From contig CABUOA010000006.1 in NCBI GenBank assembly GCA_902493145.1, positions 1 to 64,000 of the forward strand: a DNA stretch of 64,000 bases. Reading direction: 5' to 3'. The notes beneath the pieces were generated by a model that worked only from the letters and a program-made list of their open reading frames with translations, was not told the origin of the DNA and made no database searches. A program made the position numbers and the translations under genes. This stretch comes from an uncultured Collinsella sp. (lineage in GTDB: Bacteria > Actinomycetota > Coriobacteriia > Coriobacteriales > Coriobacteriaceae). Numbering within the stretch: the stretch's first letter is position 1; each line of letters starts with the position of its first letter. Shown here piece after piece: positions 7,405 to 15,798 of this stretch.

Positions 7405-7545
7405 TGTCTTGATCTGTAACAGTAACTCGGCATAAATGTGCCTAGCTGTTACAGATCGAGACAAAGAGCTGGTGCCGTTCGGGAACGTCTCGATCTGTAA
7501 CATCTGGAGCCAATATTGCCGCCTAGATGTTACAGATCGAGATAA
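7405..7545. repeat. Double CTCGATCTGTAACA inverted repeat
   Basis: Hairpin one pairs GTCTTGATCTGTAACAG (7406) with CTGTTACAGATCGAGAC (7446). Hairpin two pairs GTCTCGATCTGTAACATCT (7487) with AGATGTTACAGATCGAGAT (7524). The outermost GGCGGTTT and AAACCGCC also pair, so the whole unit folds as one element. It holds no gene and separates hicB from the convergent M16 gene. Confidence 0.75.
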
Positions 7546-7584
7546 ACCGCCGCAGTGGGCTGCGCCGCCCCGTCCAAGCCACAG

Positions 7585-7625
7585 AAAAAAGGTAGATTTT
7601 TAGGCATGTCCCAAAAATCTACCTT
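7585..7625 (-). terminator. Terminator of the M16 peptidase gene (GGGACATGCC hairpin)
   Basis: Read leftwards, AAAGGTAGATTTTT pairs with AAAAATCTACC around GGGACATGCCT and is followed by six T. A decayed copy of the same element is at 1451-1486. Confidence 0.75.
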
Positions 7626-7631
7626 TGTGCG

Positions 7632-10600
7632 TTAGGCCAGCAGGTCGACGACGTTAAAGCCGGCGTTGCTCTTGGCGATGACGTCGCGGCCGCCAAAGAC
7701 GCAGGTGGGCGACTCGGCTGCGATGCGCGTCACGTCGGCGCCGAGCGAGCGCAGCTCAGCGGGTGTGGCCGCGAGCATCTGGGCGCGGCGCTCCTCGCGT
7801 GCATGCGGATTGAGTCCGGCCAGGTAGGTCGTATTGCGGCGCTTGGTGAGCGCGTACGGCTTCACCGGCGCGTCCATGCCACTCACGCAGCTCACGATAA
7901 AGCCCTCAAAGGCGGCCTCGTCGGGCTCAAAGCTGCCGAGCCATTCGCCTGCGCGCGCCACACGCTCAATCGAGGGGTCGATTGCCGGGTCACGGTAGGT
8001 GTAGAACGCCGTCTGGCGCTCGCCGGCCGCGCGGAATCCACAACCGTACGCGCCGCCCTTCACGCGGATCTCGTTCCACAGGTAGTCGTAGGAGAGCGCG
8101 TTGGCGGCAACCGCCCAGGCTCCCGTCACGTCAATGCCCAGGCGACGCGGGTCGCACGCACGCGCGGCAAAGCAGATGTCGCTGGGAATCACGAACGCCT
8201 CGTGGCGGTCGCGCGGTGCCGGCACCACGAGCGCGTTGCGGCCGGCATCGGCGCCGTCGCCCGCGCCAAGCCCCAGGTCGCCCGCAGCATCCCAGTACGC
8301 GTCAAAGTCCTCATCGCTGCCGGTAAAGCTCGCCATGCAGCCATCGGCCACAAAGATGCGGTCTGCCAGCTCGGCAAGCTTGGCACGCAGGTCGTCCAGG
8401 CGCTCGTCAAAGTGATCGAGCAGATCGCGCAGGAACAGGTAGAAGTCCACGCCCGAAAGCTGCTCGCGCACCACGGCCGAAGGCGAGCTGTAGCTCATCG
8501 CGCGGCCCAGTGCCGCCGAGTGGCCGTTGTTGATAAAGCCCTGCTCAAGCCCAATGCGAATCTGCGTGAGCACGTCGCGCACGCGGTCGGCGTCGGCATC
8601 CGCCAACAGCGTGCTCGACCACACCTCGCGCGGCAGGCTCGCCAGCACGTCGATCTTCTCGGACAGGGCGCCGGCGCTCACCAGCAGGTAGGGGCGCACG
8701 CCGTCCACATCGGGCTGCGTCATGACCTCGGTCGTAAAGCTCAAAAAGCCCAGCTTGCCGGCAAGCAAATTGTCGAGTTCCTCGGCCGAATGCTCGCGCG
8801 TGGGCAGCTGCTTGAGCAGGCGGCAGAGCAGCGTCACATAGGGCAGGTCCTCAAACGCGACACAACTCAGGTCGAAGTATTGCATGGCGTAGGCCAGGCG
8901 GTTGGTGGGGATGCCGTGGCGCAGGCAGGGGATAGGCGCGGTCGTGTCCACGACCAGCGGCGGCTCGGGGCGCGCCTCGCCAATGTCGGATACACGCAGG
9001 CGCGGCAGCGTGGCCTTGGCCTCGGGCGTGTCCTCGGCCTCCTGCGCGGCACGCAGCACGGCCGTGCGCTCGACCACATCGGCCAGCTCGGCATCGGTCA
9101 TGGCGTCACGCTTGGCTGCCAGCTCGGCGGCCTCGGCACCCTCTGCGCCCCCGGCGGCGCCCACCGGAACCAGCTCGACCAGCGCCATGTGGTCGTTCTC
9201 TAGCACCAGCTCGCGCAGCAGGTCCTCAAAGTAGCTGCCGTCCAGCTCGCCACGAAGCTCCTCGTACACCGGGCCGTACTTGAGCGCCAGCGTCGCGGCG
9301 TCGTCATCGTAGAGCCACGTGCTCAGCGCGTCGCACGCAATGGCCACGCCGTCGGCGATGCCATAGTCGCGCTGGCGCAGGTCGTATTCGTTGCTGCTGA
9401 TGATGGCTTCCAGGCGCTCGCGCGGAACGCTGTGCTCACACAGGTCGCGGCAGGCGTCCTGGAACACGCGGCGCAGCTCGCGCGCCACGCCGGGCTGCGC
9501 GTTTTGCAGCATGATGAGCTCGTAGGGCTGCAGGCTCTCGGCTGCGGTGTAGCTCACCACGTTGCCGCCCAGGCCGGCGGCCAGGATGGCCTTCTTAATC
9601 GGCGCCTCGTTGGAGCCCAACAGCGCCTCGAACAGGATGTCCGCCGCGATCGTACGCTTGCGGTCGAGTGCGCTGCCCAGCACAAGGCCCAGGCCCACCA
9701 GAGCGTTCTCGGGCGTGGTGGCCATCTCGACGCGCTTATACTCGCAGGTCACAGACGCCTGCACGTCCAGCGGATTGGGCGCCAGCGCGGACGGGTCCTC
9801 GCCGGCGGCAACGGCAGCGTCCATGCGGCGGCTCGCGGCACTCGGCTGCGACAGATAGCGCTCGTCCAAAAACGCCAGCGCGCGGTCCACGTCCAGGTCG
9901 CCATAGAGCGTGATGTAGGAGTTGGAGGGGTTGTAGTGGCGCGCGTGCGTATCCAGGAACTGCTCGTAGGTGAGCGCGGGGATCGCGCGTGGGTCACCGC
10001 CGCTCTCGTGCGCATAGGCGGTGTCGGGATAGAGCGCGGCGTTGACGGCGTCGTCCAGCACGCTCATGGGGTCGGACAGCGCGCCCTTCATCTCGTTGAA
10101 CACCACGCCGTTATAGCGCAGCGTGCCCTCGCGCAGGCTCGCGGAACTGTCGCCGCCCTCGACGCCCTCCGGCAGGTCCAGCTCGTAGTGCCATCCTTCC
10201 TGCTCAAAAATGGTGGGCTTGGTATAGATGGCCGGGTTGAACACCGCGTCCAGGTACACGTCCATCAGGTTGTACAGATCCTGCTCGTTGGTGGTGGCAA
10301 CGGGGTAGATGGTCTTGTCGGGGTAGGTCATGGCGTTGAGGAACGTCTGCATGGAGCTCTTGATCAGGTCGACAAACGGCTCCTTGACGGGAAACTTGGC
10401 CGATCCGCACAGCACCGAGTGCTCAAGAATATGGAACACACCGGTGGAATCGGCCGGCGGCGTCTTAAAGCCAATGGCAAAGGCCTTGTTTTCGTCGTCG
10501 CACGCCAGGTACAGCAGGCGAGCGCCCGAGGCGGTGTGGCGCAGCACGTAGGCGTCCGAGTCGAGCTCGGGCACGGTCTCGCAACGCTCGACGGCAAAAC

Positions 10601-10670
10601 CGTGGCAGGTGGTACCGGGCACCAGCAGCGCGGCAGCAGCGGCGCGTGGGTCGGTTGAGGTGGTGGGCAT
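7632..10670 (-). CDS. M16C zinc metallopeptidase (presequence-protease-like insulinase family)
   Basis: A 1012-residue peptidase, the usual length for PreP-like M16C enzymes. The inverted zinc motif is His80-Ile-Leu-Glu-His84 in VFHILEHSVLCGS, and the further zinc-ligand region follows around NEQDLYNLMDVYLDAVF. Four homologous modules and the M16C linker fit the length. No signal peptide is seen, so it is probably cytosolic and degrades peptides inside a closed chamber. ATG 10670 follows AAAGGAG; the open frame upstream runs through repeat DNA and is not used. Single gene with its own terminator. Confidence 0.88.
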   Translation of the reverse strand: MPTTSTDPRAAAAALLVPGTTCHGFAVERCETVPELDSDAYVLRHTASGARLLYLACDDENKAFAIGFKTPPADSTGVFHILEHSVLCGSAKFPVKEPFVDLIKSSMQTFLNAMTYPDKTIYPVATTNEQDLYNLMDVYLDAVFNPAIYTKPTIFEQEGWHYELDLPEGVEGGDSSASLREGTLRYNGVVFNEMKGALSDPMSVLDDAVNAALYPDTAYAHESGGDPRAIPALTYEQFLDTHARHYNPSNSYITLYGDLDVDRALAFLDERYLSQPSAASRRMDAAVAAGEDPSALAPNPLDVQASVTCEYKRVEMATTPENALVGLGLVLGSALDRKRTIAADILFEALLGSNEAPIKKAILAAGLGGNVVSYTAAESLQPYELIMLQNAQPGVARELRRVFQDACRDLCEHSVPRERLEAIISSNEYDLRQRDYGIADGVAIACDALSTWLYDDDAATLALKYGPVYEELRGELDGSYFEDLLRELVLENDHMALVELVPVGAAGGAEGAEAAELAAKRDAMTDAELADVVERTAVLRAAQEAEDTPEAKATLPRLRVSDIGEARPEPPLVVDTTAPIPCLRHGIPTNRLAYAMQYFDLSCVAFEDLPYVTLLCRLLKQLPTREHSAEELDNLLAGKLGFLSFTTEVMTQPDVDGVRPYLLVSAGALSEKIDVLASLPREVWSSTLLADADADRVRDVLTQIRIGLEQGFINNGHSAALGRAMSYSSPSAVVREQLSGVDFYLFLRDLLDHFDERLDDLRAKLAELADRIFVADGCMASFTGSDEDFDAYWDAAGDLGLGAGDGADAGRNALVVPAPRDRHEAFVIPSDICFAARACDPRRLGIDVTGAWAVAANALSYDYLWNEIRVKGGAYGCGFRAAGERQTAFYTYRDPAIDPSIERVARAGEWLGSFEPDEAAFEGFIVSCVSGMDAPVKPYALTKRRNTTYLAGLNPHAREERRAQMLAATPAELRSLGADVTRIAAESPTCVFGGRDVIAKSNAGFNVVDLLA

Positions 10671-10757
10671 ATGCAGTCTCCTTTGACGCCCCAGCGGGGG
10701 CGAATCGAGTCGAATCCTCGAGAGTATACCCATATGGGGCCCACGACCAATCTGCCG

Positions 10758-10904
10758 CACGAGCGTGGATTTCCGGACACACGAGCGTGGAAATTCGGAC
10801 GCCCACCGAATGAGCGTGGATTTTCGGACGAAATCGGCCGCCAAAAGCCCAAAAACCGTCCAAATATCCACGCTCATTTTCCAACCGTCCAAAATCCACG
10901 CTCA
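10758..10904. repeat. GAGCGTGGA intergenic repeat, copy 3
   Basis: Three direct GAGCGTGGA units (about 10761, 10783, 10812), a core containing GCCGCCAAAAGCCC, and two inverted TCCACGCTCAT units (10867, 10895). It is almost identical over about 150 bases to the copy at 12723-12870, in the same orientation. The two copies bracket the AlbA_2 gene. Confidence 0.85.
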
Positions 10905-10937
10905 TCCGCCGCCCGCACATCTCTCATATCTCATTCG

Positions 10938-11152
10938 TCTCTAATACGAGAGATAACAGAAAGATGAGAGATAAATATGAGAGATAACAATGCTGCAAAG
11001 AGACAGGCAACCATGGTATTGTCTCAATATAGATTGTTTTAACAGCGAAAACATGTTTAAATGAACAGATGACAGACATCTTATCTGTCATCTCTCACTC
11101 CTCTCTAATATGAGAGATAACAGAAAGACGAGAGATAATTACGAGAGATAAC
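10938..11152 (+). promoter_or_regulatory. GAGAGATAA multi-repeat control region
   Basis: Two roughly 51-base direct repeats (10938-10988 and 11102-11152) each hold three (A/C)GAGAGATAA boxes. Between them is the palindrome GATGACAGA-N7-TCTGTCATC (11068-11092). The stretch from the end of copy 3 to the gene at 11214 is much AT-richer than the surroundings and contains no other gene. The boxes are probably operators for the downstream AlbA_2 regulator or for a phage-type repressor. Confidence 0.55.
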
Positions 11153-11213
11153 TGAGAGATGAAGGAAATCTATTCGCGGCATTCTTCGCAGAACCGAGCG
11201 AAAGGACGTGCAG

Positions 11214-12689
11214 ATGAACGAAAACGAGCTGGCCGGTTTGCTCGAGTCTTTAAAGCGCATGGGTTCGGATGACTTTAGCGTCGAAGTAAAGGAGAGCGCC
11301 ACGACGCTTTCCCGCGACGTATGGGAAACGGTCAGCGCTTTCGCAAACACCGCCGGCGGTATCATCGTACTCGGAGTGAGCGAGCGCGCGGGTTTTGTCC
11401 CAGTTGCAAACTTTGAGACCGAGAAAGTGCTCAACCAATTCGTGGCGGGCATGGGCGATGCCGGCGGTCGTGGAAAGCTGGCCAATCCGCCCAAATACAC
11501 CATTGAGCGCGTGGAGCTTCGGGGTACCGTTGTTCTCGTCATCACAATCGAGGAGCTCGACCCGTCGAGCAAGCCTTGCTATGTAATAGAACGGGGCGCC
11601 CAGGGCGGTAGCTACAAGCGCATCGATGACAAAGACGTGCCGCTTTCGTCGACCGAGGTTTTGGCGCTGTCGTCATACGAACGGACGAGTCCTAGCGATC
11701 GCGATACGGTGCCCGGCACGAGTGTGGGCGATCTCGACGAGTCGCTGGTCGACCGCACGATAGAGCGTGCCTATTCGTTGACGCCTCGAGCGATGCACGG
11801 TGCGACGGACAAGAAGACAAAGATGGAGCGTTTGAATTTCCTCGACCCCCAGGGCAATGTTACCAAGGCTGGCCTCCTTGCCGCGGGCGTTTACCCTCAG
11901 CAGTTCTATCCCAAGCTCTTCATTGATGTGGCTGTCCATGCGGGAACTCAAAAGGGCGCTGCGGGACCGCTAAGGTTTATGGACCGCACAGTCTGCGAGG
12001 GCACCCTGGGCGAGATGATTTCGGATGCTGTCGCGGCTGTCGCCAAAAACCTGCGTCGCACCTCGACCGTTCAAGGCGTCTCGCGTATCGACTCGCTGGA
12101 GATTCCCGAGGAAGTCTTGCGTGAGGCGATTGCCAACGCCGTAATCCACCGAGAATACGGAGATCGGTTCTGTGGGCAGTCGATCGCTGTTGACGTCTTT
12201 GATGACCGTATCGAGGTGACGAACCCTGGCGGTCTTTATGGCGGAAAAACTCGCGAGAATCTGTTTGACGGTAGTTCTCGGTGCCGCAACGCGACGCTCG
12301 TGAAGCTCATGTCGCTTGTCCCATTGCCCGACGGTGCGGGCTCTCCTGCCGAGGGCAACGGATCGGGCATCCCGATGATGGTCGATGCCATGCGTGCGCA
12401 CGGTCTGGCCGAGCCCCTGTTTTGCCCTGGTTTTGACCGGTTTAAGGTTGTCCTCTATCGCTCCAAGGTTGAGCAGGTCGATCATGGTGGGGACCTGATC
12501 ATGGCGGCCCTCAAGCGCTATGACGAGTTGGGAACGCGCGAGCTGGCAGGGCACACGGGGCTTACCGTCTCTCAAGTTAGGACGCGCGTTAATGCGCTTA
12601 TTGCTCAGGGCGAGATTGAGCCTACGGCAGCGGCGACGAGCCGCAATCGCAAGTATCGACTAACGGAGCGTGCAGGGCAGATGCGCTAG
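11214..12689 (+). CDS. AlbA_2 (Schlafen-type) domain / RecG-like transcriptional regulator
   Basis: A 491-residue protein. Residues about 15-130 form the AlbA_2 nucleic-acid-binding domain, with VEVKESATTLSRDVWETVSA and FANTAGGIIVLGVSE. Residues about 290-400 resemble the ATPase-like C-terminal domain of RecG-annotated regulators: LREAIANAVIHREY, VDVFDDRIEVTNPGGL and GSGIPMMVDAM. A winged helix closes the protein (LGTRELAGHTGLTVSQVRTR). Such proteins are often annotated as DNA helicase but have no helicase motors. ATG 11214 is chosen over GTG 11208 for its distance from AAAGGA. The repeats upstream suggest autoregulation, and direct repeats flank the gene. Confidence 0.8.
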   Translation: MNENELAGLLESLKRMGSDDFSVEVKESATTLSRDVWETVSAFANTAGGIIVLGVSERAGFVPVANFETEKVLNQFVAGMGDAGGRGKLANPPKYTIERVELRGTVVLVITIEELDPSSKPCYVIERGAQGGSYKRIDDKDVPLSSTEVLALSSYERTSPSDRDTVPGTSVGDLDESLVDRTIERAYSLTPRAMHGATDKKTKMERLNFLDPQGNVTKAGLLAAGVYPQQFYPKLFIDVAVHAGTQKGAAGPLRFMDRTVCEGTLGEMISDAVAAVAKNLRRTSTVQGVSRIDSLEIPEEVLREAIANAVIHREYGDRFCGQSIAVDVFDDRIEVTNPGGLYGGKTRENLFDGSSRCRNATLVKLMSLVPLPDGAGSPAEGNGSGIPMMVDAMRAHGLAEPLFCPGFDRFKVVLYRSKVEQVDHGGDLIMAALKRYDELGTRELAGHTGLTVSQVRTRVNALIAQGEIEPTAAATSRNRKYRLTERAGQMR

Positions 12690-12722
12690 CGAATGTCGAT
12701 GGCCGTAGTTGCGCCCGCCGCA

Positions 12723-12870
12723 TGAGCGTGGATTTTCGGACACACGAGCGTGGAAATTCGGATGCCCGCCGGATGAGCGTGGATTTTCGGACGAAATCGG
12801 CCGCCAAAAGCCCAAAAACCGTCCAAATATCCACGCTCATTTTCCAACCGTCCAATGATCCACGCTCGTG
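12723..12870. repeat. GAGCGTGGA intergenic repeat, copy 4
   Basis: Near-identical to copy 3, with units at about 12724, 12746 and 12774 and inverted TCCACGCTC units at about 12830 and 12860. Between it and the PilZ start at 13032 I see only a -10-like TACAAT at 12968. Confidence 0.85.
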
Positions 12871-13031
12871 TGGTGCCCGCCGCCGAGCCGCTCTTGCGCA
12901 CGATCACCCGCGCCGCCGCATCCGCACCATTTCGCGCACCCTGCGCTGCAACCCACAGCAAAGCAGGTACAATAGCCCAATGTGCATCGCGCACGACGAT
13001 GATATCGGCGCCCGCGACTAGGGGAGAATAC

Positions 13032-13697
13032 ATGGCTGAGCAACAGATAACGCCGGGGACTAAGCTTCAGGTGGCATTCGACGTGCCCATGGGCCAAAAA
13101 ACCGACTTCAACATGCTCGCCACGTACAAAGAGGACCTGGACGAGGCGTACTTCCTTATGAGCGCGCCCATGCTCGCCGGCAAGCCGCTGCTCATGGACG
13201 AAAACCAAAAGCTGCTGCTGCAGTACAAAGTAGGCGAGGAGACGTTCGTGCTCGCCGGCTATCCCGAGGCAGTCGAGAAAAAGGGCATCCGCACCTACTG
13301 GAAAATGCGCAAAGTCGCCGAGCAGCGCAGCTTTGTCAAGCGCCGCGACGAACGTTTTAAGGTCGCCATGCGCCTGACCTACCAGCGCGACAACGCGCCG
13401 ACTCCCGAGCCCGAGGACGCCATGACCATCGACGTCTCGGCCGGCGGCCTGGCCATCTACCTCAACGATTATCCCGACGTGGGCGAGGCCCTGGCCGTGC
13501 AAATGCCCACGATCCGTCTGCAGGGCGAGCGCCACGAGCTGCCCGAGCAGCTGGGCATCGTGTGCTGGGTGCGCCGCGCGCCCAAGGGCAGCCTGTACCG
13601 CAACGTCTGCGGCCTGCAGTTCCGCTACGCCGACGACATGGAGCGCGAGCTCGTCAAAGAATACGTCGGCTACATCCGCGCCAAATATAAGCTCTGA
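13032..13697 (+). CDS. PilZ-domain c-di-GMP receptor
   Basis: A 221-residue YcgR-type protein. The N-terminal half (about 1-100) is a YcgR/PilZN-like beta domain. The PilZ domain starts at about 100 with the binding motif RRDERFKV (RxxxR) and continues with IDVSAGGLAI (D/NxSxxG), so c-di-GMP binding is expected. The stop is 5 bases before the next start, so it is translated together with the membrane-anchored protein at 13703. That pairing suggests that c-di-GMP acts on a surface or matrix function. ATG 13032 follows AGGGGAG. Confidence 0.85.
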   Translation: MAEQQITPGTKLQVAFDVPMGQKTDFNMLATYKEDLDEAYFLMSAPMLAGKPLLMDENQKLLLQYKVGEETFVLAGYPEAVEKKGIRTYWKMRKVAEQRSFVKRRDERFKVAMRLTYQRDNAPTPEPEDAMTIDVSAGGLAIYLNDYPDVGEALAVQMPTIRLQGERHELPEQLGIVCWVRRAPKGSLYRNVCGLQFRYADDMERELVKEYVGYIRAKYKL

Positions 13698-13702
13698 TCG
13701 CC

Positions 13703-14839
13703 ATGGCTCTGTTCAAGCGTAACGACAAAGATCAAGCTGCCGAGAATTTGGCCGAGGGTCAGGCTGAGGGCGCAGCCGAGGATTTGGCCGAGGGCATGGC
13801 TGAGGATTTGGCCGAGGGTCAGCCCGAGGACACCCCCAGCACCGACCCCACCTCCCGCAAGCGCTTCAGCAAACGCAAGCGCAAGCCAAAACGCGACCTT
13901 CGCGGCGTAGTGCGCATCGAGGAGCTGGAGCAGGCGCTGGCCGACCAGGACCTCGACGACATCGACCCCGACGCGGTCGTCTCCATGTACATGCCTAAGC
14001 GCCGCATGGAGCGCATCGGCGCGGCGCTGCTGCGCATGGACAAGCTGCAAAAGGCCCTCGTAGTGCTGGCGCTTGCCTTTGGCGTGTTGTTCGCCCTGTC
14101 GTTTATGCAGGAAAACATGGGTAACTTCACTATCAACCTCAACCGCCTGGAGCTGTTCCGCCGCGGCGTGGCCATTGCCGACAACGGCGACTTTAACAAC
14201 GCCACCGCGCGCCTGGCGGCCGACGCCGTGGACAACGGCACCAATATCGCTGCCGAGGACCTGCCCGATAACCTGGACGACATCGACGGCAGCCACAACG
14301 GCAAAAACTACGTGGCGTACACCTTCTATATCCGCAACGCCGGCAAGACCGACCTGGGCTACAGTGCCAAGCTCAAAGTGGTCAGCGCCAGCAAGGGCGT
14401 GGATAAGGCCGCGCGCGTGCGGGTGTATCGCAATGGCGAGCCCACCACCTACGCAGCCGCCGCGGCCGACGGCAACCCCGAGCCCAACACCGAACCGTTT
14501 GCGTCCAAAGACGTGGTGACGACCATCAGCCACGCGAATTTCCGTGTGGGCGATGTGGACAAGTACACCGTGGTCATTTGGCTGGACGGCGACGATCCGG
14601 AGTGCGTGGATAAGATCATCGGCGGCGCGGTGGAGTTCGGTTTCGATTTCGATTCGTCCGAGACTGACGATTCGAGCCTGTTCGTTAAGTTCGTGCAGGA
14701 TATTGCCGACACCCTGACTGGCAACGACCCCATTAGCGCGAGCGGCAACGAGGCGCCCGATTACTACAAGGAACACAGCGTGACCTGGAGTAACCGTCGC
14801 AACCAAAAGAACTCGCCCGTGAAAGACGGAGACAAGTAG
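13703..14839 (+). CDS. Membrane-anchored camelysin/TasA-like protein with long cytoplasmic tail
   Basis: 378 residues. Residues 1-45 are an acidic tandem repeat (NLAEGQAEG, then EDLAEGMAEDLAEG), then a basic patch (SRKRFSKRKRKPKRDLR). One membrane segment lies at about 112-130 (ALVVLALAFGVLFALSF). The outer part shares the end motif of the secreted proteins at 16723 and 26549-30081: VVIWLDGDDPECVDK before the last beta strands. Unlike them it has a long N-terminal cytoplasmic region and no AWF/AWY motif, so it is likely to stay anchored. It is coupled to the PilZ gene and may be a regulated membrane anchor for the fibre proteins. The function is inferred. Confidence 0.6.
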   Translation: MALFKRNDKDQAAENLAEGQAEGAAEDLAEGMAEDLAEGQPEDTPSTDPTSRKRFSKRKRKPKRDLRGVVRIEELEQALADQDLDDIDPDAVVSMYMPKRRMERIGAALLRMDKLQKALVVLALAFGVLFALSFMQENMGNFTINLNRLELFRRGVAIADNGDFNNATARLAADAVDNGTNIAAEDLPDNLDDIDGSHNGKNYVAYTFYIRNAGKTDLGYSAKLKVVSASKGVDKAARVRVYRNGEPTTYAAAAADGNPEPNTEPFASKDVVTTISHANFRVGDVDKYTVVIWLDGDDPECVDKIIGGAVEFGFDFDSSETDDSSLFVKFVQDIADTLTGNDPISASGNEAPDYYKEHSVTWSNRRNQKNSPVKDGDK

Positions 14840-14848
14840 AACGAACAA

Positions 14849-14885
14849 GCGCCGGGCCGGGATTGATTCTCGGCCCGGCGCTTTT
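14849..14885. terminator. Bidirectional terminator between convergent genes
   Basis: GCGCCGGGCCG and CGGCCCGGCGC form an 11-bp stem around GGATTGATTCT, with TTTT on the plus side. It serves both the gene at 13703 and the one read from 15399. Confidence 0.8.
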
Positions 14886-14886
14886 G

Positions 14887-15399
14887 CTATGCAGAGGCGT
14901 TGTCTTTGGGAGAGGTGACGTCGCCAGCGGCGGCGTCCAGCAGGAACAGTCGCAGCGCGAGTTTGATCGCGTAGCCCGGTTTGACCTGCGCCGCGTCTCC
15001 CATGCGTTCGCCCAGGTCGCTACAGTAGGCGTAGAGGTCGCGGATGAGGTCCGCGCCCGAGAGCGTGAACATGTAGCCCGCGTCCGAAAGCGCGTTGGGC
15101 GCTGCGGGCAGCCCTGCAGCCTGGCAAAAGCTCGCAAGGTCGGGGCCCATGACGGCCTTGTAGTCGATCACGGCGCCACGGTCACGTGCGGCCTGCTCCT
15201 GTTCACGGGTGTACGACAACGCCGCCGCCAGCACAAAACTGGGCGTGGGCGCGTTGACGTCGTCGGTGGTGGCGACGAGCTTGCCGGCCGCCTGCGTGAC
15301 CAGCCAGGCGACTTCGCGCTGGCAACGAACGGCTTTGCGCGTCACCGGTTTGATCGATCCGGCAGAAACGCTTCCCTTGGGTTGATTGGCGGCAGCCAT
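14887..15399 (-). CDS. Hypothetical protein
   Basis: 170 residues, soluble, no family recognised. The sequence is mainly helical, with VTRKAVRCQREVAWLVTQAA near the start and LSGADLIRDLYAYCSDLGER and LKLALRLFLL-like helices later. Start ATG 15399 follows GGGAGG; an ATG nine codons earlier lacks a ribosome site. It is divergent from the TasA-like gene at 15799. High-GC codon use like its neighbours supports a real resident gene. Confidence 0.6.
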   Translation of the reverse strand: MAAANQPKGSVSAGSIKPVTRKAVRCQREVAWLVTQAAGKLVATTDDVNAPTPSFVLAAALSYTREQEQAARDRGAVIDYKAVMGPDLASFCQAAGLPAAPNALSDAGYMFTLSGADLIRDLYAYCSDLGERMGDAAQVKPGYAIKLALRLFLLDAAAGDVTSPKDNASA

Positions 15400-15798
15400 A
15401 GAGTCCTCCCGGCAAATAGCCCGCACAAGCAGGCAGAAATTACACGTGCTACATCAGTATAGCGGGTGGGGAAGGGCTAGGGCGAAGCTCGACGGAGGGC
15501 GAATGTGTGCGTTGGCATGGCGCTGCGGTCGCAAGGCTTAAGAGGGGCTTATGACTGCGCGGGAGAGAGATCAAATAAGGTAAACGATGTTCATGTAGCA
15601 CCGCATATAACCAAAGGTAGACCTATGAATCTGCCGGAATGTAGGCTGCCGAAAACTCATAAGGAAATCGTAAGAATTATGGTATTCTCAATTCCATGTC
15701 TAAAGGATGGGCAAGCAACATCCAACACGAAAGCGCGGGCTCCCCTTCCGGGCTTCTCGGGGGTCATCTGGGACGAATGGGGAAAGAAAGGGGTCCGT
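15400..15798. other. Long leader/promoter region of the TasA-like pair
   Basis: About 400 bases with no gene I can support. It becomes AT-rich after 15560 and holds a -10-like TATTCT at 15683, a small hairpin GGATG-N9-CATCC (15705-15723) and a GC hairpin around 15740-15770. A long untranslated leader is likely. It does not match the c-di-GMP riboswitch pattern I know. Confidence 0.35.

Noticed and set aside
15600..15798. c-di-GMP riboswitch before the TasA-like pair
   Set aside because: GGATGGGCAAGCAACATCC and CACGAAAGCG look tempting, but the conserved aptamer core (GGGCAAACC, GGGACGCAAAGC) is not present.
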